Shown one piece after another: positions 54,805 to 63,591 of a stretch of 64,000 bases of DNA; within the stretch, counting starts at the first letter, position 1; each line of letters starts with the position of its first letter. A model generated the notes under the pieces. The model did no database searches. It was not told the DNA's origin and worked only from the letters and a program-made list of their open reading frames with translations. The stretch spans positions 1 through 64,000 of the forward strand of contig WGUO01000010.1 in assembly GCA_014867205.1 (NCBI GenBank), given 5' to 3'. Position numbers and translations under genes: made by a program. The stretch is from Muribaculaceae bacterium (GTDB lineage: Bacteria; Bacteroidota; Bacteroidia; Bacteroidales; Muribaculaceae).

Positions 54805-55338
54805 TTATTTAAATCGTACTATATTACCATATGAATTTTTAAATCCCATATAAGAATCTGTCGAATAATAATCCTGACACCTCTCAAGCAATGGATAAAG
54901 TTGAAGATATTCCTTTTTATTGAAATCTTTGTAAAAGGTTGATGAAACCGGGAGAATACTACATTCGAGACCTTCTCCATCTGCTACTCCAAGTTCCCAT
55001 GGCATCCATTTACTTTCGGTGGAATTACATGACATTGCATAAATGAGTTGGCGGCTGTTTTTAAGTCTTCTTCTGATCAATTGTGCGGTACTCAAAGAAG
55101 CATTTTCTCTTGACAGTTGAGGATCAACAATAAAGTCTAAGTATACTTTCTTTCCCATCTTGGTTAAGAATAGATAGATACCTTCAATCACATTTTTATC
55201 CTTGATGTTATAGGAAAGGAAAATATCAAATGTAGTCCAATCTCGGCTTCCTCGAGCTTCATTTATTTGAGCTTTGAGGGTATACTCTGACTCATTATTA
55301 CGATAATCTCGGAAAAAGGATTCGCTATAATATGCCAT
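54805..55338 (-). CDS. TIR-domain protein (second TIR of the defence operon)
   Basis: A 177-residue protein from the ATG at 55338, two bases past the caspase stop; the frame also offers an upstream TTG. After a ~35-residue N-terminal part the TIR fold is clear: FDIFLSYNIKDKNVIEG, GKKVYLDFIVDPQLS, SRQLIYAMSCNSTESKWMPW and E115 in WELG, the expected catalytic Glu for NAD cleavage. It differs from the ThsB-like TIR two genes upstream. It may be a second signal producer, an effector, or a decoy. It is the last gene of the operon. Confidence 0.78.
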   Translation of the reverse strand: MAYYSESFFRDYRNNESEYTLKAQINEARGSRDWTTFDIFLSYNIKDKNVIEGIYLFLTKMGKKVYLDFIVDPQLSRENASLSTAQLIRRRLKNSRQLIYAMSCNSTESKWMPWELGVADGEGLECSILPVSSTFYKDFNKKEYLQLYPLLERCQDYYSTDSYMGFKNSYGNIVRFK

Positions 55339-55340
55339 AT

Positions 55341-56318
55341 TCAAATTTGTTTATCGTTAACTAACTTCCAATAATGTTGTCCAAGTGGTGTCATTTTACA
55401 TCCTTGCGACTTCATGGCCGCAAAATACATATGTTCAGAACCGAGTGGCTCTACAAATCCTATGCTTTGAAGTTTCTGTAGCATCTTGAATGTTTTTACA
55501 TTCTCAGGGTCTGCATATGGTCTGATTATTTCGTGAGACACCTGAGGGGTATTTGTAAACTCATATGACGGATCCAACGAATGGATAGCATTAGGAGTGG
55601 GGAATAGATCCACTAATTTGCGAATGATAGATAGCGGAACTTTTGGTTCGACCTTTTTCAAGGGGGAAAATTCGGTAACATTTGTTTTGAATGTAGGCCT
55701 TTGCTGCCAAGGACCAAATGTCCGATCTATATATGCGTAGATACCTCCAATAGTGATATTTCCACAGAAATCTGCGGCACCACCACGCAAAGCATTGCAC
55801 AATTGCTCTGTGAAAAGTCCATGCCCTCCACATTCCATTGCGTACTCATCCTCCCTACAAGCGGTTAATATAGAAATCCCAGAGCCAATGTGGCAGCTTT
55901 CACTCTGAGTCTCATAGTTACCTACAGCACCAGAATGACAACAATCAAGGATTATTACTTTATTCCTAATTTTGGATTTTTCCGCTTGTTTAAGTATGTC
56001 ATTCATTTTAATGCCAGTGTAATAGCTATCACTTTCGATACCATCTGGAAATACAATTTCCCCACCGACATCATTAAGATAACCATGGCCTGAAAAATAC
56101 AGTAACGCACATTCTCCATCTCCATGAAATAGATTTTTTATCTCTTTCATGGCATCTTTTCCGCGTGTTATATTAGCTAATAATTTTACACTAAAATTGG
56201 GAGAACCGTCACCATTTCGCGCGATTACATCATTGACGCAATTAATGTCTTCCACACATCCGAATAATTCATTACCATTCGGATATTCATTTACTCCTAT
56301 AAGTAAAGCTTTTTTCAT
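55341..56318 (-). CDS. caspase-like (C14) protease, Thoeris type IV ThsA-like
   Basis: A 325-residue caspase/metacaspase-fold protease: ALLIGVNEYP start, catalytic His78 in LLYFSGHGY, and catalytic Cys127 in ILDCCHSGA, with SILTACREDEYA after it. The C-terminal ~90 residues hold a winged-helix-like segment (FKMLQKLQSIGFVEPLGSEH, then KMTPLGQHYWKLV). Next to a ThsB-like TIR gene this matches type IV Thoeris as I know it, in which a TIR-made cyclic nucleotide activates a caspase-like effector that cuts host proteins and stops phage spread. The ThsB-like gene lies 12 bases upstream. Confidence 0.82.
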   Translation of the reverse strand: MKKALLIGVNEYPNGNELFGCVEDINCVNDVIARNGDGSPNFSVKLLANITRGKDAMKEIKNLFHGDGECALLYFSGHGYLNDVGGEIVFPDGIESDSYYTGIKMNDILKQAEKSKIRNKVIILDCCHSGAVGNYETQSESCHIGSGISILTACREDEYAMECGGHGLFTEQLCNALRGGAADFCGNITIGGIYAYIDRTFGPWQQRPTFKTNVTEFSPLKKVEPKVPLSIIRKLVDLFPTPNAIHSLDPSYEFTNTPQVSHEIIRPYADPENVKTFKMLQKLQSIGFVEPLGSEHMYFAAMKSQGCKMTPLGQHYWKLVNDKQI

Positions 56319-56330
56319 AGGCGGTTCATT

Positions 56331-56723
56331 TTATGAATGTCTACGCACAGCACTTGCTATCGAATTAGCATTCCACTTCACTATCTCCGTCGCAGCGTTT
56401 TTTACTACCGTAGAGGTCCTTTCTGCTCCCCAATACTCAACTGCTATTATTGGTTTGCCATATTTTTTTGCAATTTCTATTTCCTTGTTAATCCATTTGC
56501 TGTAAGTAGAGTACACACCAGCAAGTATAACTACACAAGAGCATCCTCTGATTTTCGCGTCTATTTTTTGGTATAGATCCCAATCTGTACCATTAGTGTG
56601 AACTGGGTCGTTTTGCGGAACAGAGTGATTATAGAAGAATCCTAATTCTTGATTAAGAAATTCCACAATGCGATCATAATGATTTGAATATGACCATGAA
56701 TGACTAATAAAAATCCGATACAT
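56331..56723 (-). CDS. ThsB-like TIR protein (DUF1863/TIR-like), Thoeris sensor
   Basis: A 130-residue stand-alone TIR-like protein of the ThsB/DUF1863 type: MYRIFISHSWSYSNHYDRI, an NDPVHTNGTDWDLYQKI middle, CSCVVILAGVYSTYSKWINK and E81 in KEIEIA, then GKPIIAVEYWG. ThsB proteins detect phage and make a cyclic ADP-ribose-type messenger from NAD. First gene of the operon, with a consensus promoter 82 bases upstream and the caspase next. The short C-terminal segment is normal for ThsB. Confidence 0.85.
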   Translation of the reverse strand: MYRIFISHSWSYSNHYDRIVEFLNQELGFFYNHSVPQNDPVHTNGTDWDLYQKIDAKIRGCSCVVILAGVYSTYSKWINKEIEIAKKYGKPIIAVEYWGAERTSTVVKNAATEIVKWNANSIASAVRRHS

Positions 56724-56804
56724 AATTTATATAAGTGAGAGATGGGAATCCTTGGTTCCTTTACTATTGTGCTCCCTCAAACACTGCATATTGTTTTATG
56801 GGTG

Positions 56805-56835
56805 CAAATTTACGCAACCTACCCCAAATATGCAA
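56805..56835 (-). promoter_or_regulatory. promoter of the Thoeris-like operon
   Basis: On the minus strand TTG (56835-56833), a 20-nt gap and TAAATTTG (56812-56805): consensus Bacteroidetes promoter, leader about 75 nt. Confidence 0.78.
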
Positions 56836-56980
56836 GGTTTTGCTCAAATATTTTGTTAAAATGGGTATTTTTTTACGCAATATACGGAATTGTCAATTGT
56901 AAAAAATAAAATGCAGAGTCATTTCGGTGAAGTGACTCTGCTTTATATGTTAGAAAATTAATATTGCTCGCGGTTACAAC

Positions 56981-58342
56981 CTAATCGAATTGCCCTTCAT
57001 TAATATTGGAAATAATATCTTTATACTGCGAAAGATGTAGTATCCATTCTTCTTGAGTAGGAAAAGCTGGAAGACATCCAAAAGAATTGTCAAGATATGC
57101 TTTTAAGATATTGATATTTTTATGATATCTGCGCAAATCAACTTCAGAACAACTTGTTTCTCCTGTTTGACGATTCTTATCAAAAAACTTCATTGTGTCT
57201 CTCCTAAATCCATCCATTTCCATAATAGATAGATGTTGTGACGCCATAAATGCCTGTGCTTTAGAAGAAGAATATAAAAAAAATTGTACTATCCGACCAA
57301 AAGTTTGTTGGTGAATTCCTGACGCGCATTCATCTATTAAGATAGGCGTATTTATTACTATGGCATCATACATGGCAATAATTAACCTTATCATATTAAG
57401 TGTACCTTCTGATTCTTCATTGGCTTGAAGCCATGCTTTTCCACGTTCGTTATCTGAAGGATGCGCGAATTGTAACGTAAGTATTTTACGTGTTCCGTTG
57501 GCGAATCTTTTTTTGAAGTCTTCTTCTCCAAAAACTGATTTGAAAATCATTATTTCATGTTCGCTTAGTTTCGGCTCGATGATTTCAATCTTGTAATCTA
57601 TAATATTAGATCCTATATCTGACAATAGGCGCAGTAATATTGTTTTCAAACGATCTCCATCTTTCCTGTTGTGGAGCATCGAAGGTAAATCAAGTTCTTC
57701 AAGCCGAGACAAGTATTGAATTCGACTAAAATAATTGTATACCGCCCTTAGATCTTCCGCTACAAAATTTTTTTCATCATAAATTGAAATAACAGAAGTG
57801 TTACGAATAACATTATCCTTAATGATATTTTGTGCTTCGGGCTGGATAAACTTAGATGGGAATTCAATCTCTACTAAATCTTTTTCTTTATTAAAAGTTC
57901 TGATAAAAATGGTTGTTTCTTTTTTGCCTATGGTACATCTTGTTAGCCTCTCAAACTCAATCGTATTATTAAGACATTTAATTTCATACCTATAACGAAT
58001 ATTGTCATAATGAAATACAATTTCAATTAACGAAGGCTTATTTATTGTTTCATCAGAAAGCCTAAAGAAGAAATCAGGGATTTTAGAATCTTCATCTGTT
58101 TTACTCGTAGCACGACAACACACCAATCTACATAAAGCGGCAATAGCATTCATAAAATTTGATTTTCCTGTGCCATTATTGCCGAAAAGAAACTGAATTT
58201 TTTGAATCTTCTTTTTCCCAATAGTTTCGTACCACGAGAGATGTTCAAAACCTGCCTTTGGTCTTTCCATAGAGGCAGTAAAATTGAACTCAATCTTATT
58301 TTTAAATGATAAGAAGTTTTCTAAAGTTAGAGATTCAATCAT
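56981..58342 (-). CDS. AAA/ABC-class ATPase (RloA/OLD-like), stand-alone
   Basis: A 453-residue SMC/ABC-type ATPase: MIESLTLENFLSFKNKIEF opening, Walker A FLFGNNGTGKSNF near residue 50, and Walker B-like VINTPILIDECASGIH with the QAFMASQHLSIME switch His. A C-terminal part (DLRRYHKNINILKAYLDNSF) follows. This layout is that of AbiL/RloA-type ATPases of phage-defence and other accessory loci, which normally have a partner gene such as RloB or a TOPRIM domain. Neither is visible here, so function is open. It has its own promoter and lies between the Thoeris-like operon and the lysozyme gene. Confidence 0.82.
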   Translation of the reverse strand: MIESLTLENFLSFKNKIEFNFTASMERPKAGFEHLSWYETIGKKKIQKIQFLFGNNGTGKSNFMNAIAALCRLVCCRATSKTDEDSKIPDFFFRLSDETINKPSLIEIVFHYDNIRYRYEIKCLNNTIEFERLTRCTIGKKETTIFIRTFNKEKDLVEIEFPSKFIQPEAQNIIKDNVIRNTSVISIYDEKNFVAEDLRAVYNYFSRIQYLSRLEELDLPSMLHNRKDGDRLKTILLRLLSDIGSNIIDYKIEIIEPKLSEHEIMIFKSVFGEEDFKKRFANGTRKILTLQFAHPSDNERGKAWLQANEESEGTLNMIRLIIAMYDAIVINTPILIDECASGIHQQTFGRIVQFFLYSSSKAQAFMASQHLSIMEMDGFRRDTMKFFDKNRQTGETSCSEVDLRRYHKNINILKAYLDNSFGCLPAFPTQEEWILHLSQYKDIISNINEGQFD

Positions 58343-58373
58343 ATTCTGTGTAGTTTTTGGTAAAAACTGTGTA

Positions 58374-58404
58374 CAAAGTTAGGCATAAAAGCTGAATTAT
58401 ACAA
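58374..58404 (-). promoter_or_regulatory. promoter of the lone AAA ATPase gene
   Basis: On the minus strand TTG (58404-58402), a 20-nt gap and TAACTTTG (58381-58374), with 31 bases to the ATG at 58342. Confidence 0.78.
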
Positions 58405-58508
58405 ATTGCAGCGTAAAAATCGCCCCTCTTTAACATGAGGAAATTGTAAAAAGATTCACTTAGCATATCTCAATGCAAAATGAGGCTGCGTTAACAGCCT
58501 CATGAAAA

Positions 58509-59000
58509 TCAAGGGATAAAGAGTGCAACAAATTCCGTCAGGCGGCGTTGGTGGAGTTGCTTGTGGAATTTGCCTTTATAGCGGCAGTGGGCAGTATAGG
58601 CTTTGAAGATGTCACGGTTGCCGGCTTTCAACTTTTTAAGAACGCTGCTTTTGTTGACGACTCCGGGGCCGCAGTTATAGGCGAGGCAGGCTAAAAGGAT
58701 TGAATCCTTGCCGTACTGAGAATACAAGGCGCAGAACTTGCGGAGGTCTTTTCGCAACAGGATGTCAGCCTGTCTTTCGGTGAGCTGCACGCCACGGCGG
58801 TAAGGTTCTCCCGGCTGGACTTGGTGACCGTAGCCGACGTAGGGCCAGTGTTTCGGCTTATGTAGCGTTTCAAACTTTTTTATTATCAGCACGGCACGTT
58901 CAAACGGCGGCAGCTCCATAATCGACCGCTTGGCGTTGGCGGCGGGCGTTGCCGCTACAAGGGTCAGCAACGCCACGAAGAATAGCATCAGTTTTTTCAT
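58509..59000 (-). CDS. GH24-type lysozyme of the conjugative element
   Basis: A 163-residue exported lysozyme: signal peptide (MKKLMLFFVALLTLVAATPA), likely catalytic Glu44 in KKFETLHKPKHWPYVGYGH, and CLAYNCGPGVVNKS near residue 105, the T4-lysozyme/RrrD-like fold. In Bacteroidetes conjugative transposons such an enzyme follows traQ and probably opens peptidoglycan for the mating channel. It overlaps the traQ stop by four bases. It is the last tra-operon gene before the defence cargo. Confidence 0.88.
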   Translation of the reverse strand: MKKLMLFFVALLTLVAATPAANAKRSIMELPPFERAVLIIKKFETLHKPKHWPYVGYGHQVQPGEPYRRGVQLTERQADILLRKDLRKFCALYSQYGKDSILLACLAYNCGPGVVNKSSVLKKLKAGNRDIFKAYTAHCRYKGKFHKQLHQRRLTEFVALFIP

Positions 59001-59524
59001 CGGATAACCGGTGTTACGGGGCCGACAATAGGGCCGATGATAGTGCCGCCGTTATCATCTCCTTTGTCCTTGCCGTTGAACTCGAAGGTCTGCTCCCACG
59101 GTGTAGAACCGAAATTGTCTTCAACCACCACGAGGAATTTATGGGCATCGGCACTCTTGGCTGTATAGTTGAGCCGGAAGGTCTTGCTTTCAAGAAGCAC
59201 ACGGTCGTTGTTGACCAGCACCGGTCCATCGACGAGTTTGAGAGTGCCTTCGCCGTCATACTGGAAATAGCGGATTGTGTAGAGGGTGTTGGTGTAGTTG
59301 CCCTCCGGCTTGATTTCAAAGCGCAGTTCAACGGTCTGCCCCTGCGTGATTTTGTCAGCATAGGGCATCACTTCCACCGAGAACGGATAGGACTGCTGCA
59401 CATCGAGGTCGTCGGAACAGGACGTCATGGAGATTACGATTGCGAACAGAGCAATCCAGAACCCGAAAAATCGGACGGGTGTAAGGCGAATATCGCCGAT
59501 GCGTGAAAAGAAATTTGTAGTCAT
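58997..59524 (-). CDS. traQ: conjugative transposon protein TraQ (DUF3872)
   Basis: A 175-residue protein with a leader or membrane helix (WIALFAIVISMTSC, possible lipobox) and a beta-rich domain of the TraQ/DUF3872 family: QSYPFSVEVMPYADKITQGQ, then TVELRFEIKPEGNYTNTLYT and the FQYDGEGTLKL segment. It sits in the standard place between traP and lysozyme. Part of the envelope-spanning transfer apparatus; exact role unknown. Overlaps traP by four bases. Confidence 0.88.
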   Translation of the reverse strand: MTTNFFSRIGDIRLTPVRFFGFWIALFAIVISMTSCSDDLDVQQSYPFSVEVMPYADKITQGQTVELRFEIKPEGNYTNTLYTIRYFQYDGEGTLKLVDGPVLVNNDRVLLESKTFRLNYTAKSADAHKFLVVVEDNFGSTPWEQTFEFNGKDKGDDNGGTIIGPIVGPVTPVIR

Positions 59525-60393
59525 AATTTGAATTTGGATTTAGTGGTAAGTTTAGGTGTTAGAGACACAAGGTAATCGCTCAGATCCTTGTGGTCGGGAT
59601 AGAGCGCGGATTTGTCGCTCACCCTGTCGCCGAACTCGCGGCGCAGTCTGGCGACTGCGGCACGCCCGGCGGTGTCATTGTCGAGATAGCACAGTATCAG
59701 TGGGTATTCATCCAGTGCCGGGATTGCCTTTCCGACATTCGCCACGGAGTTAAGCACAACACTGTCGTTGCCGTCATTGTAGCCGAGGCGTTCAGCCGAA
59801 AGAAAGTCGATGAAACCCTCGAACACATTGCAGCGCGGATTGCCGCCGGATATACGAGTAATGTTCTTTGGCGGATAACTCCCCTTGAAAAACGGGTTGC
59901 GCAGCTCGTAGCCGTGGGCGTTGTTCTCAAAGCCGATGGCGTAATACCTTTTGCCGTGCAATTCATAGTCCACCTGCACGCAGTAGCGTTGTGCAATCTC
60001 TTTCGGTATGCCGCGCTCTGCCAGATAACGGAGTAACGCGGGCGACTCCAGCCGGGATATTGCCACATTTTCAAATGTCGGTTCCTCGACAAACGGCACG
60101 GGTTTGTAAGGCTCCGCAACGGGCATCTCCATCTTTTCGGCGATATACCGTGCCTGCTCAACGAAATCGGTCTTACCCGACATTACCCCGGCGAGCGTGA
60201 AGATGTCGCCGCCTTCGCCTGTACCAAAATCGAACCATACACCTTTTCGCGGATTGACATGAAACGAGGGTTTTCTCTCGTTGCGGTACGGCGCATAGAA
60301 CCACAGACCTTTGCTGTTGCGCCCCGTGGGGTCGTAGCCGAGGCGGTGCAGGAAATCCACAAGGGAAATTCCTTTGATTTCGTCAATGTTCAT
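59521..60393 (-). CDS. traP: TraP, DNA primase-like protein
   Basis: A 290-residue primase-like protein. The N-terminal CHC2-like region (GLWFYAPYRNERKPSFHVNP, VWFDFGTGEGGDIFTL) lacks zinc-binding cysteines, as is usual for TraP. The C-terminal Toprim region shows a FEGFIDFLSAERLGY acidic motif and the LDNDTAGRAAV motif, which bind catalytic metal. It is thought to prime the transferred strand. Four-base overlaps on both sides show tight coupling. Confidence 0.86.
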   Translation of the reverse strand: MNIDEIKGISLVDFLHRLGYDPTGRNSKGLWFYAPYRNERKPSFHVNPRKGVWFDFGTGEGGDIFTLAGVMSGKTDFVEQARYIAEKMEMPVAEPYKPVPFVEEPTFENVAISRLESPALLRYLAERGIPKEIAQRYCVQVDYELHGKRYYAIGFENNAHGYELRNPFFKGSYPPKNITRISGGNPRCNVFEGFIDFLSAERLGYNDGNDSVVLNSVANVGKAIPALDEYPLILCYLDNDTAGRAAVARLRREFGDRVSDKSALYPDHKDLSDYLVSLTPKLTTKSKFKL

Positions 60394-60767
60394 AGGCGCA
60401 TCTTTCGTTTGGGTTTTGCCGTTTCCTGCTTCTGGGCTTCCTCTGATACCTGACGGATGCTGACTTTCTGAATATTTGACATCTCACCGGCAATATACAT
60501 ATTCAGTTCACGCATATTACACGCCCCTGTAAGCTCATAGGCAAGGTCATAGATTCCGCCGTAAGCACCGGACTTTGTATCACGCCATAGATTTGTTTCG
60601 GTGTTAATTACCATTGTTGGTTCACCATTTGCGTCATAAGGAGCCTTATAGATGCAAAGATTGCCGTCAGCCACCACGGGATGTTCCTGACCGAGAGCTT
60701 TCATAAAATCCGTAAGACGGATTTTTCGGATGTCGAGATTTACTATAACCGGTTCCATATCGCTCAT
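60390..60767 (-). CDS. CHC2-like small protein of the tra operon
   Basis: A 125-residue protein between traO and traP. Its core (RLTDFMKALGQEHPVVADGN, ICIYKAP-like strand, LWRDTKSGAYGGIYDLAYEL) looks like the zinc-finger domain of DnaG/TraP primases without the cysteines. The tail is basic. Overlaps of four bases with both neighbours suggest it works with TraP as a separate DNA-binding part. Not a standard lettered tra gene. Confidence 0.65.
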   Translation of the reverse strand: MSDMEPVIVNLDIRKIRLTDFMKALGQEHPVVADGNLCIYKAPYDANGEPTMVINTETNLWRDTKSGAYGGIYDLAYELTGACNMRELNMYIAGEMSNIQKVSIRQVSEEAQKQETAKPKRKMRL

Positions 60768-61345
60768 TCGATTATGAATTTGACACCTACACCATACTGT
60801 GTATGGAAATGCCCGGTTGAGTTGCCGAATACAAACCGTTCCTTAACATTTGCTGTCAGGGCGATTTTATCAGAGAGATAAAAATCCGCCGAGAGAGTGA
60901 GCGCACCACCATAGATGAAGGCGTCACCGTTGTGGAGCGTTGAACCGTCAGACAGGGTGTGTCTGCCCCAGTTCACTGTTTCGTAGCCGCCGAGAGCCGA
61001 CACGCCGCCATAGAGGTGGAATGTCTGTGAATAGTCGCTGACAAGGTGGAGGTTATATCCGGCTTCTGCTGTGAACTGCGCCACGGGGATACGGCCTTTT
61101 TCGGCGTATGATTTATAGGTCTGGAGATACTCGCCGCCGAAGCTCCATGTGTTCGCGCCACCCTTGAACACCGAGTAATACACTCCGAATGAATAGCCGC
61201 AGTCGCGGGAATTGCCGGTATAGAAACCGTCTGCCATATCAGCCTTTATTTCCACCGCTGACATACCGGGGAGGCATCGCTGAGCCATTGCCTGCCCCGT
61301 GAAAAGGGCAAGCATGGCAGCGATTATCATTATCGCTTTTCTCAT
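60764..61345 (-). CDS. traO: conjugative transposon protein TraO
   Basis: A 193-residue protein with a signal peptide (MRKAIMIIAAMLALFTGQAM) and an outer-membrane beta-barrel-like body (GYSFGVYYSVFKGGANTWSF, LHLVSDYSQTFHLYGGVSAL, ending GVGVKFIIE). This is the TraO family, placed right after traN. It is probably the outer-membrane component of the transfer machinery. Followed by the CHC2-like gene with four-base overlap. Confidence 0.88.
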   Translation of the reverse strand: MRKAIMIIAAMLALFTGQAMAQRCLPGMSAVEIKADMADGFYTGNSRDCGYSFGVYYSVFKGGANTWSFGGEYLQTYKSYAEKGRIPVAQFTAEAGYNLHLVSDYSQTFHLYGGVSALGGYETVNWGRHTLSDGSTLHNGDAFIYGGALTLSADFYLSDKIALTANVKERFVFGNSTGHFHTQYGVGVKFIIE

Positions 61346-61348
61346 AGG

Positions 61349-62362
61349 TTACTGGATTGAAAGTTCGTCGATTACGTTTGCACGCACAATATCCTCGTTC
61401 TCCACCACGAAGGACTGATGTCTGCCACCATCTTTCTCGGCGACCTCGATAACGAGTTGTTTGTCGTCGGGGATAGTGAATTTCTCCAGCGCAAACACTG
61501 TTCTCTCCGATGATTTGGCAGGAACTAACACGACATAGTTCTGGGCGCGCAGCGGCTCCAAGACCTGTTCCTGCATGGCGGTACGCTTGATAACTTTCTT
61601 ATCCACAACTTTGAACGATACAAAATCTATGTCGAAAGGAATGTTGGAGGTATTCTTCAGCTCAGTGTGGAAATACAGCAGTCCGTTGTTGGCGTAGATG
61701 GATTTCAGAAGGAACTGCACCCCGAAACGCTTTGACCCGATATGTTTGATTTCGCGCTTGTTCTGCTTGTGGATACTTTTCATAATCAGCTTTACAAGCA
61801 TAGGGCTTTCACTGCCGAGGCGTTCAAGATAGATTTCCTGCGCGTTGTTGGGACGGTTCACCGATTCTCCGTCGTGGAGGAAGTCTGTCATCTCGATACT
61901 GAGCAACAACGGCTCTTTGGCAAATTTCACGTTAAAGGTGTAATAGCTGCCATCTTCCGTGATTACCGACAGGTTTGTTTCCTGCTTGAACGACTTGAAG
62001 GCTGATTTGACGCGCAGCACGTTCTTTGCGCCGTCTGCAAGACCGGCGACAAGGTTTTCGTTGCCGAGATCAACGTATGTAATCTCTGCCGGGAAAATGA
62101 TGTGCGTCGTTTTCTCATAACACACTTCCAGAGCGTGAGGCGGAATCATGCGGTCAAAGCCGACTTTTCGGGTAAGACCGCTGAATTTGTCGCCGTCGGT
62201 GTAGTCGGGGCCGTACACGTTCAAGTCGTGTTCAGCCACCTGTTCAGTGTCAGGCGACACGTTGTTATCGGCACTATTGACCGTCTTTATGCCTTTTGCA
62301 AAGGCGGGTGTTGCCATACAGAGGACGGCAACGAGAGAAAGGATAAATAATTTGAAATTCAT
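61349..62362 (-). CDS. traN: conjugative transposon protein TraN (VirB9-like)
   Basis: A 337-residue protein from the ATG at 62362, which opens a signal peptide ending ATPAFAKG; the frame is open ten codons upstream but that would precede the leader. The body matches TraN (DUF4138): HDLNVYGPDYTDGDKFSGLT, FPAEITYVDLGNENLVAGLA, LRVKSAFKSFKQETNLSVIT. TraN is the Bacteroidetes counterpart of VirB9/TrbG in the core complex. The gap to traM is 26 bases with this start. Confidence 0.9.
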   Translation of the reverse strand: MNFKLFILSLVAVLCMATPAFAKGIKTVNSADNNVSPDTEQVAEHDLNVYGPDYTDGDKFSGLTRKVGFDRMIPPHALEVCYEKTTHIIFPAEITYVDLGNENLVAGLADGAKNVLRVKSAFKSFKQETNLSVITEDGSYYTFNVKFAKEPLLLSIEMTDFLHDGESVNRPNNAQEIYLERLGSESPMLVKLIMKSIHKQNKREIKHIGSKRFGVQFLLKSIYANNGLLYFHTELKNTSNIPFDIDFVSFKVVDKKVIKRTAMQEQVLEPLRAQNYVVLVPAKSSERTVFALEKFTIPDDKQLVIEVAEKDGGRHQSFVVENEDIVRANVIDELSIQ

Positions 62363-62388
62363 TTGATTGTGGATTAAGTGGTAAATAA

Positions 62389-63591
62389 TCATATATCTTC
62401 CGGCTGGTGGAGCATCACACGGTAGCCGGCTTTGAGGTGGACTTTCACGGTTCGCAGCATCTTGTTGAGATATTGGCTGACACCGTTTATCAGTCCTCTC
62501 CCCACATCGGAGGCAATCTGCGCTCCGGTATTGGTGGAGATGTTGATTGAGCTGCCCATCGTACTGCCCATGTTGGCACCGATTTCGTGCAGAGCGTCAC
62601 TCTCCATAGAATTGGGAATGTTGATACCTTCCTGGCCGTCGGAGTCGTAAACCTGCAATTCCACGTCGTAGATAGAGCCATCGCACTCGATTGAGGATAT
62701 TTCTATTTCCAGCCTCTCGCCCTGCACTCTTGCAGAGCCGACGATTACCGTATTACGCGGTATCAGCCGTGAGCCTACCCACATCGGTTCAGTAGTCCGT
62801 AACTTTACACTCTCGCCGTCGGTTGCACTCTGATTGTTGGCGACAACTGCGGCAATCGTGTTTTTATTTACAATTCCGGATGATCCGACCGAGGTGTTAA
62901 AACTTCTGCCTGACGAGGCACTGAGAGATGATACAACATTCCTGCTCACCTGTACCACCGGTTGCACATTACGCTTGCCTTTCTCATCGTCGGCAGGTGC
63001 TGGAGGCGGATAATTGCCGCCGTTGCCGTTACCCATATATTGTGCCGCCAACTGGTAGGAGCGTTCAAGCATCTCCATCTGGTCCGGTTGCTGTTGTGCC
63101 ATCGCATTTTGCGCTTCCAGCTCGTCTATCCGTGCCTGCAACTCGGCGACCTGTGCCGCCTCGCTGCTCTCCGGCACAAAGAAATCATCAAGCGAAGCCT
63201 GTACTTCCTGATACGCCTGAGCCGATGTTTCCACCGCCGAAGGCTGACGCATATCGCTGTCTTGCGGGGTTGCGGCTGTGAGGGTGTCGAGGACAGATAC
63301 TGTCTGCTGACGGGTCTCTTTCTCTTTTGCAGCTTCGGCAGCCTCGTATTCCGACATCTTGTCTTTCATGCCGTCGTTCTCGCCTTCGGGTATCTCGGTG
63401 TTGAAAGCGTCGCCCACACACTCGTCACCCTTGTTGAGACTGCTGTAAAGTAGCCATAGTATCACGGCACCGCAGAGAATGGCGGCAGGCATCACCACCA
63501 GATATTTCATCATCTTCTGCCGTTCTGCCTGTGATTTGGGCTGGAAGAAGCCGTTAATCTTCGATTTCCATTCCTGCATCGTCATAGGCAA
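62389..63591 (-). CDS. traM: conjugative transposon protein TraM (VirB10-like)
   Basis: A 400-residue protein with one membrane helix near residues 30-50 (YLVVMPAAILCGAVILWLLY), a long charged and Gln-rich periplasmic linker (~60-230), and a conserved C-terminal domain (SVKLRTTEPMWVGSRLIPRN, GSARVQGERLEIEISSIECD, NISTNTGAQIASDVGRGLIN). It is the TraM/VirB10-type scaffold that spans the periplasm. It overlaps traL by 38 bases; an internal ATG at 63579 is a possible start. Confidence 0.9.
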   Translation of the reverse strand: MPMTMQEWKSKINGFFQPKSQAERQKMMKYLVVMPAAILCGAVILWLLYSSLNKGDECVGDAFNTEIPEGENDGMKDKMSEYEAAEAAKEKETRQQTVSVLDTLTAATPQDSDMRQPSAVETSAQAYQEVQASLDDFFVPESSEAAQVAELQARIDELEAQNAMAQQQPDQMEMLERSYQLAAQYMGNGNGGNYPPPAPADDEKGKRNVQPVVQVSRNVVSSLSASSGRSFNTSVGSSGIVNKNTIAAVVANNQSATDGESVKLRTTEPMWVGSRLIPRNTVIVGSARVQGERLEIEISSIECDGSIYDVELQVYDSDGQEGINIPNSMESDALHEIGANMGSTMGSSINISTNTGAQIASDVGRGLINGVSQYLNKMLRTVKVHLKAGYRVMLHQPEDI

